Under the pieces are notes generated by a model. That model ran no database searches. It was not told the origin of the DNA and saw nothing but the letters and a program-made list of their open reading frames with translations. A stretch of 64,000 nucleotides of DNA, taken from the NCBI RefSeq assembly GCF_008386585.1, contig NZ_VUOB01000062.1:1-64000 (forward strand), written 5' to 3'. The stretch is from Solihabitans fulvus. Its GTDB lineage: Bacteria; Actinomycetota; Actinomycetes; Mycobacteriales; Pseudonocardiaceae. Shown here one piece after another: positions 57,461-64,000 of this stretch. The translations under genes and the position numbers were made by a program. Positions within the stretch are counted from its first letter, which is position 1, and each line of letters begins with the position of its first letter.

Positions 57461-59416
57461 ATGAGCACCTTCCTCCTGTACGCGATCGCCGTTCCGGTGA
57501 CCTACGTGCTCCTGGTGCTCGGCATGGCGCTCGCCGCGCGACGGATCCTCGGGCTGCACATCGGGCTGGTGCGCACCGCGCTCGCGAGCATGCTCGGCCT
57601 GTCGCTGACCAAGGGCGTGCTGTCCGGGATCGCCCCGTCCGAGGCGGAGACGGTCACCGGCGCGCTCGCCACCGTTGGGATCGGCATCACGCTGCTGATG
57701 ACCATCGGCCTGCTGGCACTGGCCGAGGTCCTGGTGCCGACCGGCTCGGTGCCGCCACCGACCGAGTGGTTCGGCGCGCTGCGGCGCAAGCTCGCCAGGA
57801 CGCGCCGGTACTCAAGGATCACCGCGATCGCCGTCCGGCACGGCCTCGGCCCGTACCTGCGTGGCAGGGAGCGGTCCGGGGCGGGCAGGGCGCGGCTGGC
57901 CAGGTCGCTGCGCCACGCCCTTGAGGACGGCGGGGTCACCTTCATCAAGCTGGGGCAGGTGCTGTCCACGCGGCGCGACCTGCTGCCCGTCGAGTTCATC
58001 GAGGAACTCAGCAAGCTCCAGGACGAGGTGCCCGCCGCGCCGTGGGACCAGGTCGCGCAGATCATCAGCACGGAGCTGGGTGCGCCACCGGAGACCGTGT
58101 TCGCCGAGTTCGACCGCGAGCCGATCGCGGCGGCCTCGGTCGCGCAGGTGCACAGGGCCAGGCTCGTCTCCGGCGCGGAGGTCGTGGTCAAAGTGCAGCG
58201 ACCCGGCATCCGGCGGGTCGCCGAGGGCGACCTCGACATCGTCTGCCGGCTCGCGGCCACCCTGAACAACCGCACCAGATGGGGCAGGTCGATGGGGATT
58301 CTCGACCTGGCCAACGGGTTCGCCGCCGCGCTGCGCGAGGAGCTGGACTTCCGGGTCGAGGCGCGCAACCTCGCGGCCGTCACCGCTGCGGCCACCGTGC
58401 GCGCCGACGCGACCTCGGTCGACGTGCCCGCCGTGCATGAGGAGCTGTGCACCGGCCGAGTGCTCGTGATGGACCGCCTGGAGGGTGTGCCGGTGCGGCT
58501 CGCCGGGCCGGTGCTGGACGGGCGCGGCGAGGACCGCACCGAGCTGGCCCGCGCGCTGCTCGGCTGCCTGCTGCGTCAGGTGATGCTCGACGGCGTCTTC
58601 CACGCCGATCCGCATCCCGGCAACATCATGCTGCTCACCAACGGCCGGCTCGGCATGCTCGACTTCGGGTCGGTCGGCCGGATCGACGCGCTGCTGCGGG
58701 CCGGGCTTCAGAAGCTGCTGCTGGCCATCGACCGGGGCGACCCCGCCGGCCTGTGCGACGCGCTGCTCGAACTGGTCAGCCGACCGGACGAGATCGACGA
58801 ACAGCAGCTGGAACGGGCCGTCGGCCAGTTCATGGCGCGACACCTCGGTCCAGGCATGCGGCCGGACGTGGAGATGTTCGGCGACCTGTTCCGCCTGGTG
58901 TACCGGTACGGTCTGGCCATCCCGCCGGAGATCGCCGCCGTGTTCCGGGCGTTGGCCACGATGGAGGGCACGCTCGGCGCGCTCGCGCCCGGCTTCAACA
59001 TCGTCGTGGAGTCGCGCGAGTTCGCGAGCGCGCAGTTCAGCGAGCGACTGAACCCGGAGTCGATCCGCCGCACCATGTCCGAGGAGCTGCACTCGCTGCT
59101 GCCGATGCTGCGCAGGCTGCCGCGCCGGGCCGAGCGGATCACCAGCGCGCTGGAGCAGGGCAGGCTCGGCCTGAACATGCGACTGTTCGCGGACGAGCGC
59201 GACCGCAGGTTCCTGACGAACCTGTTGCACCAGATCATGTTGACCGTGCTCGGCGCGACTGCGGGCATCATGGCCGTGCTGCTGTTGGGCGCGCAGGGCG
59301 GCCCGAGGATCAGCGCGACAATCAGCCTCTACGAGGTGTTCGGCTACAACCTGCTGATCATCAGCGTCCTGCTGGGCATCCGGGTCGTGGTCGCGATCTT
59401 CCGACCAAGAACCTAG
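57461..59416 (+). CDS. ABC1/UbiB-family atypical kinase, membrane-anchored
   Basis: 651 aa. Two or three N-terminal membrane segments (to about residue 100), the ABC1 kinase core and two C-terminal membrane segments. The family-specific KxGQ motif is in VTFIKLGQVLSTRRDLLP, the Ala-rich loop in PIAAASVAQVHRARL, and the metal-binding FHADPHPGN and LGMLDFGSVG follow. UbiB-type proteins support quinone or isoprenoid lipid metabolism. ATG 57461 (STFLLYAIAV) is chosen over TTG 57410. No quinone gene is adjacent; the small membrane protein at 59478 converges on it. Confidence 0.92.
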   Translation: MSTFLLYAIAVPVTYVLLVLGMALAARRILGLHIGLVRTALASMLGLSLTKGVLSGIAPSEAETVTGALATVGIGITLLMTIGLLALAEVLVPTGSVPPPTEWFGALRRKLARTRRYSRITAIAVRHGLGPYLRGRERSGAGRARLARSLRHALEDGGVTFIKLGQVLSTRRDLLPVEFIEELSKLQDEVPAAPWDQVAQIISTELGAPPETVFAEFDREPIAAASVAQVHRARLVSGAEVVVKVQRPGIRRVAEGDLDIVCRLAATLNNRTRWGRSMGILDLANGFAAALREELDFRVEARNLAAVTAAATVRADATSVDVPAVHEELCTGRVLVMDRLEGVPVRLAGPVLDGRGEDRTELARALLGCLLRQVMLDGVFHADPHPGNIMLLTNGRLGMLDFGSVGRIDALLRAGLQKLLLAIDRGDPAGLCDALLELVSRPDEIDEQQLERAVGQFMARHLGPGMRPDVEMFGDLFRLVYRYGLAIPPEIAAVFRALATMEGTLGALAPGFNIVVESREFASAQFSERLNPESIRRTMSEELHSLLPMLRRLPRRAERITSALEQGRLGLNMRLFADERDRRFLTNLLHQIMLTVLGATAGIMAVLLLGAQGGPRISATISLYEVFGYNLLIISVLLGIRVVVAIFRPRT

Positions 59417-59477
59417 GCAGCGCCGACATCCCGGGTGACAGGCGGTCCCACTGTTCACCCATACCCGGCATTCTGGG

Positions 59478-59879
59478 CTATCTGACGCGGCTGATGAAGG
59501 CCAGATTGATCACCGCGATGACGACCCAGGCGGTCACGGCCACGGCGGGCCCCGCCGATCCGAGCGTATTGGCCGCCGTGGTCGCGATGATGCCGAGGAG
59601 AATTGTGACAATGGCGAACTTTCCGGCCATATGCCGGCGCGCCCCGGGATCCTCGCGGGGCGTCGGATGCTCAACCGTGACGTGTTCGGCCAGCCGCTGA
59701 TCCACGCGCGCGTCGATGGCTTTTCCAGTGCGATCGAGGAATTCCGCTATCACTGCGAGCTCGTCGTCCGCACCGACGGCGAACCGCGCCGCAACGGCGC
59801 CCGCCACCTCGTCAACAGGGACGTCCAACCCGCAGATCTCGTCATCCGGCGAAGCCTGCGGCCTGTTCGGCTCGACCAT
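59478..59879 (-). CDS. Small membrane protein of unknown function
   Basis: 133 aa, family not recognised. The first about 85 residues are acidic and soluble (EVAGAVAARFAVGADDELAV, AIDARVDQRLAEHVTVEHP). Two hydrophobic segments follow (KFAIVTILLGIIATTAANTL and AVAVTAWVVIAVINLAFI), with a short basic tail. It is probably a bitopic or hairpin membrane protein facing the cytoplasm. ATG 59879. It converges on the UbiB-type gene with a 61-nt gap. The gene-free repeat region begins upstream of it. Confidence 0.6.
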   Translation of the reverse strand: MVEPNRPQASPDDEICGLDVPVDEVAGAVAARFAVGADDELAVIAEFLDRTGKAIDARVDQRLAEHVTVEHPTPREDPGARRHMAGKFAIVTILLGIIATTAANTLGSAGPAVAVTAWVVIAVINLAFISRVR

Positions 59880-60020
59880 CCACGCAGTCTAGGTCCTTGC
59901 CCTCGCGCAGGCAGAGCACATTTTGACAACATAGGTCCATACCAAGTCACAGCTATGACAAGGAATGTCCACCACATTTGTCCCGCTTTATCTGCAACGT
60001 CCCTCGTGCTGGGTTCAGGT

Positions 60021-60108
60021 GAGCACGACACAGCAAGTCGACAACGCCCCGGGACCAAGCAGACAGCGCCCGAACCGACACGCCCGAGCACGACACAGCA
60101 AGTCGACA
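60021..60108. repeat. 23-bp direct repeat pair
   Basis: GAGCACGACACAGCAAGTCG plus ACA occurs exactly at 60021-60043 and 60086-60108, period 65. No coding function is seen. Only two copies exist, so it is not a CRISPR array. Confidence 0.8.
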
Positions 60109-60129
60109 GCGGCGCAGGACCATGTGCGG

Positions 60130-60560
60130 CACCCAGTCGCCACCTTCCCCCTGCCCAGGCCGCAGTTAACGCCGAGACGGTGGTGTCAAGGGTGGGCGCA
60201 GCCCATCGCGTAGCGACGCCGAAGGCGCCCTTGACTCCGCCGTCTCGGCGTTAAACAATCCGCGGCCCCCCAAGGGGGAAGGCACCAGGCACCGCACCGG
60301 CAGAAGATCCAGAGAAGGACCAGGAAGAAGATCAAGAGAGAAGGATCAGGGACAAGGACTCGCGACAGAGTTCAACACCTGTCAGGCAAGGCGTCTCAAG
60401 CCCGACAGAGAGCCCTTCCCCCGATGGAGGCCAGATTGTTTAACACCGAGCCGGCGGTATCAAGGGCGCCTACGGCGTCGCTACGCGATGGGCAAGCCCA
60501 CCCTTGACACCACCGTCTCGGTGCTAACTGCGGCCTGGGCAGGGGGAAGGGGGCGAGTGG
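60130..60560. repeat. Two hairpin elements in inverted orientation, gene-free region
   Basis: Element 1 (60130-60256) has arms TTAACGCCGAGACGG and CCGTCTCGGCGTTAA with inner TCAAGGG/CCCTTGA pairing. Element 2 (60437-60560) is about 90% the reverse complement of element 1, including flanks (GCGGCCTGGGCAGGGGGAAG in element 2). Between them is a purine-rich 180-nt spacer. The whole 59880-60730 stretch holds no gene I can support. It resembles the 31.6-32.3 kb element in design: inverted copies of hairpin modules that contain TCAAGGG. Confidence 0.82.
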
Positions 60561-60730
60561 CTCCCGATCTTCACCGGAACCGTCGTCGACTCACCGCAGG
60601 AGGCACCCGGCGAGGAGCCTCCTCAGCGCCAAGATCATCGCTCGCCCTGCTCACCATCAGCCCTGACGCGCAACTGAGCCCACAATCAGCCCCAGTGGCA
60701 CAAGCAGGGCACTCCAGGATCCGCGCCGGC

Positions 60731-61057
60731 TCACTCGGGCACTTCGTCACCGAACTGACGCTTGACCTCGCTCCACCAAGCCTCTGCTCTCCCCTCCGCG
60801 ATCGACGCCTGATCGTCTGTCGGGAGGCTCGCGACATACTCCGAGTACCGGTTACGTGCGTCAGTCAAGCTCTCCGCTCCGTTCGGACCGCTCCACACCT
60901 CATCGGCGTGCGGGTCGTCCTGCCCGTCGTCCTCCCACCCGCACTCTCGACAGATCTCGTTGAGACCTCGTGCATCCAGGGTCGGGAGATGGCAGCACGG
61001 GCACGGATAAGGCCCACCGCCAAATGGGTAGGCATCGCGCAGTTCCTGCCGTGACAT
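60731..61057 (-). CDS. CPCC-family cysteine-rich protein
   Basis: 108 aa. It has the CPCC motif YPCPCCHLPTLDARGLNEIC, followed by a second pair in CRECGWEDDGQDD, and GPNGAESLTDARNRY, the standard layout of Cys_rich_CPCC proteins. Four to five Cys suggest a zinc ribbon. Family members occur next to toxin/immunity genes but their function is unknown. ATG 61057 (SRQELRDAYPF) or GTG 61060. Nothing downstream on the same strand belongs to it. Confidence 0.8.
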   Translation of the reverse strand: MSRQELRDAYPFGGGPYPCPCCHLPTLDARGLNEICRECGWEDDGQDDPHADEVWSGPNGAESLTDARNRYSEYVASLPTDDQASIAEGRAEAWWSEVKRQFGDEVPE

Positions 61058-61471
61058 CACGCTGAGTAGCGTGGCATGAGCTGCCGTTTCTCGCGCGGAG
61101 TAGACCTCCAGCGGTCGGCGCTTTCGCCTTGATCAACGGCGTCACCAACCATGAATGGACGCCAGCAGAACACATTCTCATCTCGCGTTGGCGACCTGCG
61201 GCAATCACTGGTTGCGGGGCCGCTACGAGCTGGACGACATGGCGACCGCTTGGCCTTCCACCGCCCGGCACCGGGCCAACGCAACGACCGGCGGCACCGA
61301 GTCAGGACCGCAAAGGTCTGTCTCCGGCACCACCGGCCGTCCGCCGAGACGCCCTCGCCCACGGCTTCCGGTGGCCCAAGATCAGGCCGTGTCCAGGCCG
61401 TGAGACGTCAGGCAGCAGCGAGTAGGGACGAGAACTGTCACGAACCGTCGTCGCAGCTCAAAGATCGTTTC
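61058..61471. other. Gene-free intergenic region
   Basis: Short open frames on both strands give random-looking Arg/Pro/Ala translations with no ribosome sites or family resemblance. It probably holds the CPCC gene's promoter and the region downstream of sdaA. No hairpin or repeat stood out. Confidence 0.5.
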
Positions 61472-62845
61472 TCAGCACTCGATGACGTTCACGGCCAGGC
61501 CGCCGCGTGCCGTCTCCTTGTACTTGTCCTTCATGTCCTTGCCGGTCTCCCGCATGGTCTTGATGACCTTGTCGAGCGACACGAAGTGCGCCCCGTCGCC
61601 GCGCAGCGCCATCCTCGCCGCCGTGATCGCCTTGATCGACGCCAGCGCATTGCGCTCGATGCACGGGATCTGCACCAGCCCGCCGATCGGGTCGCAGGTG
61701 AGGCCCAGGTTGTGCTCCATGGCGATCTCGGCCGCGTTCTCCACCTGCTCCGGCGTGCCGCCCATGACCTCGGCCAGCCCGCCCGCCGCCATCGAGCACG
61801 CAGAGCCGACCTCGCCCTGGCAGCCGACCTCGGCACCTGAGATCGACGCGTTCTCCTTGAACAGCACGCCGATCGCGCCCGCAGTGAGCAGGAAGCGCAC
61901 CACGCCGTCGTCGGACGCGCCCGGCACGAACCGCGTGTAGTAGTGCAGCACCGCTGGCACGATGCCGGCCGCGCCGTTGGTCGGCGCGGTCACCACGCGC
62001 CCACCCGCCGCGTTCTCCTCGTTGACGGCAAGGGCGAACAGCGTCACCCAGTCCATCACCCGCAGCGGGTCGGTCGCGTAGTGCTCGCGGGTCAGCGTGC
62101 GCTTGATGTCGGCCGCGCGGCGACGCACCTTCAGCCCGCCGGGCAGCACGCCCTCCTCGTTGCAGCCCCGCTCAACGCAGTCCTGCATGACCTGCCAGAT
62201 GTGCAGCAGGCCGGACCGGATCTCCGGCTCGGTCCGCCACGCCTGCTCGTTCTCGAGCATGACCTCGCTGATCGACAGCCCGGTCTCCCTGGTCCGCGCG
62301 AGCAGCTCGTCCCCGCTGAGGAACGGGTGGGCCAGCGGCGTCGTGTCCGGCTTGATCCGGTCCGCGCCGCTGGCGTTCTCGTCCACCACGAAGCCGCCGC
62401 CGACCGAGTAGTAGACGGCGCGGTCCAGCTCCGCCTCGTCCGCGCCGAACGCGGCGAAGCTCATTCCGTTGGGGTGCAAGGGAAGGCTCTTGCGGCGGTG
62501 CATGACGAGGTGGCTGTCCTCGACGAACCGGATCTCCCGCTCGCCGCCGAGCCGGAGCAGCCCGGTGCGGCGAAGCTCGACGACGCGCTCGTCGGCGGCC
62601 ACCGGGTCGCACTCCTCGGGGTGCTGGCCCTCCAACCCCAACAGGACGGCCTTGGGGCTGCCGTGGCCATGGCCGGTCGCGCCGAGCGAGCCGAACAGCT
62701 CGACGTGCACACGCTCCACATCCGCGAGCAGGCCACGCTCGCGGAGGCGCGCGGCGAACATCGCCGCCGCGCGCATCGGCCCGACCGTGTGCGAGCTGGA
62801 CGGACCGATACCAACTGAGAACAGGTCGAAAACGCTGATCGCCAT
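61472..62845 (-). CDS. sdaA: L-serine ammonia-lyase (iron-sulfur type)
   Basis: 457 aa single-chain enzyme. The N-terminal beta domain starts AISVFDLFSVGIGPSSSHTVGPMRAA. The catalytic domain has the 4Fe-4S ligand Cys residues in GEVGSACSMAAGGLAEVMGG and LTCDPIGGLVQIPCIERN. It ends in VNVIEC; a C-terminal Cys inserted in the active site is known in this enzyme type. It converts L-serine to pyruvate and ammonia. ATG 62845 has GAGGAG upstream, next to the gcvH stop (11 nt gap), so both share the glycine-riboswitch transcript. That links glycine cleavage to disposal of the serine made from it. Confidence 0.95.
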   Translation of the reverse strand: MAISVFDLFSVGIGPSSSHTVGPMRAAAMFAARLRERGLLADVERVHVELFGSLGATGHGHGSPKAVLLGLEGQHPEECDPVAADERVVELRRTGLLRLGGEREIRFVEDSHLVMHRRKSLPLHPNGMSFAAFGADEAELDRAVYYSVGGGFVVDENASGADRIKPDTTPLAHPFLSGDELLARTRETGLSISEVMLENEQAWRTEPEIRSGLLHIWQVMQDCVERGCNEEGVLPGGLKVRRRAADIKRTLTREHYATDPLRVMDWVTLFALAVNEENAAGGRVVTAPTNGAAGIVPAVLHYYTRFVPGASDDGVVRFLLTAGAIGVLFKENASISGAEVGCQGEVGSACSMAAGGLAEVMGGTPEQVENAAEIAMEHNLGLTCDPIGGLVQIPCIERNALASIKAITAARMALRGDGAHFVSLDKVIKTMRETGKDMKDKYKETARGGLAVNVIEC

Positions 62846-62856
62846 GGTGGCGCTCC

Positions 62857-63243
62857 TCAGCCGTCGCTGCCGGCGAGCTCCGCGTACCTGGCCGCGGTGA
62901 GCAGTCCTTCCGCGGTCTCCACGGAGACTCGGAAAAGCCAACCCTTCCCGTACGGGTCGGCGTTGATCAGGGCAGGGTCGTCGGCCGCGGCCTGGTTCAC
63001 CTCGACGACCTCGCCGGTGACCGGGGCGTAGAGGTCGCTGACCGACTTGGTCGACTCCAGCTCGCCGCACGTGTCACCGGCGGCGACCCGCTGACCGACC
63101 TCGGGCAGCTGCACGAAGACGATGTCGCCGAGCGACTCGGCCGCATAGTCGGTGATGCCGATGGTGACCGGTTCGGCGCTGCCAGGGGTCCAGTCGACCC
63201 ACTCGTGCTCTTCGGTGTACAGCAGGTTCTCGGGGAAAGCCAC
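62857..63243 (-). CDS. gcvH: Glycine cleavage system H protein
   Basis: 128 aa. It begins VAFPENLLYTEEHEWV and has the lipoyl-lysine motif CGELESTKSVSDLYAPVTGEVVEVN, then GWLFRV near the end. The H protein carries the aminomethyl group between GcvP, GcvT and GcvL. GTG 63243 is preferred (GGAGCG upstream); GTG 63258 would add five residues. It is the first gene after the tandem glycine riboswitch, with sdaA following. gcvT and gcvP are not in this window. Confidence 0.93.
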   Translation of the reverse strand: MAFPENLLYTEEHEWVDWTPGSAEPVTIGITDYAAESLGDIVFVQLPEVGQRVAAGDTCGELESTKSVSDLYAPVTGEVVEVNQAAADDPALINADPYGKGWLFRVSVETAEGLLTAARYAELAGSDG

Positions 63244-63299
63244 GGTGGCACGCTCCACAGCGATACGGCCGGCGCATCCACGCCGACCTTGTCGGTCCG

Positions 63300-63482
63300 G
63301 ACTCCCCCTCTGTCATGGGACCTGAGAGCTTCACCGCGGCATCGCGGTTTGCACCGTGGGTGCGCGCACGTGGCACGCTTTCCAGAGTGGCCTCACCCGG
63401 GCGGTCTCGCTGCCTGAGAGTGTGCGGGGAAACTTGCTCCTTCGGCGCCCCGGCGACGTGCCGGAGTCTCTCCCGCTCGGGT
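63300..63482 (-). ncRNA. Tandem glycine riboswitch
   Basis: On the minus strand from about 63480: CGGGAGAGACT, then GGCGCCGAAGGAGCAA and CTCTCAGGCA form aptamer 1 (63411-63480). Aptamer 2 (about 63316-63408) has CACTCTGGAAAGC, CCCACGGTGCAAACC and AGCTCTCAGGT. These are the conserved core sequences of the two-aptamer glycine riboswitch. It should turn on gcvH-sdaA when glycine is abundant. Confidence 0.93.
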
Positions 63483-63905
63483 TGCGGGCCGCGCGTATGG
63501 CGCGCGACACCACGGCCGATTTTCAGTTGGTTGGCCAATCGCCACGAAAGCTATGCGGCTGGCTCACGGGTGTCAACGCGGCCGGCTGACTGGACCCCGA
63601 GGTGCACACGGCCGGATGGCGCGCCATGCGGCCGGACGACGCACCGACCGGATCCGCTCGCCGGGCGGGGGCTGCCGGGCGGCGCGACACTGTGTCACTA
63701 CGCGCCGTCCGGCGACGTCACCACGCGTCGTCAAGCGACCACACTCTCCTCGGCCCGGTTGTTCCATTCGCACAATCGGTCCGACGTCAGATGGTGCGGC
63801 CGGCACGATGACACCGCCGAGAAGTTGCCGGACCTTTGCCTTGACGCCAGTTCACAGGGGTGTGGCGGCCCGATCGCCCGCCTCACCGCCGAGAAGGAGC
63901 ACCCC
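63483..63905. other. Gene-free divergent promoter region
   Basis: Lies between the riboswitch transcript (minus) and ald (plus). Both strands have short open frames but none with a ribosome site or family signal. It should hold the promoters for the gcvH-sdaA transcript and for ald. AAGGAG at 63894-63899 is the ald ribosome site. Confidence 0.5.
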
Positions 63906-64000
63906 GTGCGGATCGCCGTCCCACGCGAGATCAAGAACCACGAGTACCGCGTCGCGCTGACCCCCGCGGGCGCGCACGAACTGACCAGCCGTGGTCACGA
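63906..64000 (+). CDS. ald: Alanine dehydrogenase, N-terminal fragment (cut by window end)
   Basis: The first 31 codons are visible: RIAVPREIKNHEYRVALTPA then GAHELTSRGH. This is the characteristic N-terminus of alanine dehydrogenase, which interconverts L-alanine and pyruvate plus ammonia with NAD. GTG 63906 has AAGGAG 6 nt upstream. The gene continues beyond the window. Transhydrogenase PntA shares a related N-terminus, but the VPREIKNHEYRV wording favours Ald. Its neighbour sdaA also makes pyruvate. Confidence 0.88.
   Translation, partial: MRIAVPREIKNHEYRVALTPAGAHELTSRGH

Noticed and set aside
60021..60108. CRISPR-like array from the 23-bp repeat
   Set aside because: Only two copies with one spacer and no cas genes; simple direct repeat.
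1..64000. tRNA and rRNA genes
   Set aside because: Scanning by eye found no convincing tRNA arm set (T-loop GTTCGA with paired acceptor ends) and no rRNA sequence; absence is not certain without a covariance search.

Overview
The window is high-GC (roughly 70%) actinobacterial DNA. Frequent GTG/TTG starts, XRE-DUF397 pairs, a NiCoT transporter, a subtilisin-inhibitor-like protein, 10-methyl fatty acid genes and many secreted SGNH/alpha-beta hydrolases fit a soil actinomycete. The overall gene style points to Pseudonocardiales (Lentzea/Saccharothrix/Actinosynnema-like); this placement is inference from gene content, not a search. The start reads into low-complexity DNA and the end is inside an alanine dehydrogenase gene, so it is an internal chromosomal fragment. 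All coordinates were read by eye and may be off by a base or two.

Layout. 0.7-4.8 kb: PucR regulator divergent from an old-yellow-enzyme gene and a polysaccharide-deacetylase-like gene. 4.8-6.6 kb: VOC protein and a two-gene flavin-reductase operon behind a cysteine-rich leader peptide. 7-8.7 kb: small Cys/Trp-rich protein and an XRE-DUF397 pair. 8.8-12.1 kb: NACHT NTPase (candidate defence NLR). 12.2-19.2 kb: divergent sulfur-salvage locus (FAD/NAD(P) protein, polar amino-acid-type ABC transporter, LLM flavin monooxygenase, GNAT acetyltransferase, binding protein) with a second cysteine leader peptide. 19-25 kb: phage-lysin-like membrane protein, PAS-GGDEF-degenerate EAL protein, SAM hydrolase, PDZ-less HtrA-like protease. 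24.6-31.5 kb: 10-methyl fatty acid pair (tmsA/tmsB-like), TetR, AidB-like acyl-CoA dehydrogenase, unknown secreted protein, crotonase. 31.5-32.3 kb: a 742-bp non-coding quasi-palindrome. 32.4-40.3 kb: phosphoesterase, then an isovaleryl-CoA/methylcrotonyl-CoA (leucine) degradation operon with TetR and palindromic operators, and an SGNH esterase. 40.4-48 kb: phospholipase A2-acyltransferase-3 fusion, NiCoT, and a two-component system next to a secreted hydrolase-acyltransferase operon sharing a promoter motif. 48-52.6 kb: unknown protein, Gfo/Idh/MocA oxidoreductase, FAD monooxygenase, SGNH hydrolase. 52.8-54.6 kb: Imm1 immunity gene with a frameshifted DddA-like deaminase toxin, then a subtilisin-inhibitor-like gene. 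54.8-59.9 kb: GH95-like hydrolase, ABC1/UbiB kinase, membrane protein. 60-60.6 kb: paired hairpin repeats. 60.7-64 kb: CPCC protein, sdaA and gcvH behind a tandem glycine riboswitch, and the start of ald.

How genes work together. The two leader peptides share one sequence motif and the same apparent leaderless promoter layout. They precede a flavin-reductase operon and an N-acetylation/monooxygenase/transport operon, so the best reading is a cysteine-responsive regulon for scavenging S-alkylated cysteine or other organosulfur. gcvH and sdaA under a glycine riboswitch link glycine cleavage to serine deamination. The three leucine-pathway genes share one palindromic operator family with the adjacent TetR gene.

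A recurring oddity is short tandem duplication placed at or just after stop codons of several genes. The strongest leads for something new are the paired leaderless cysteine leader peptides, the large quasi-palindrome at 31.6-32.3 kb with a related arrangement at 60.1-60.6 kb, the PLA2-acyltransferase fusion, the decayed deaminase toxin with intact immunity gene, and the NACHT protein.
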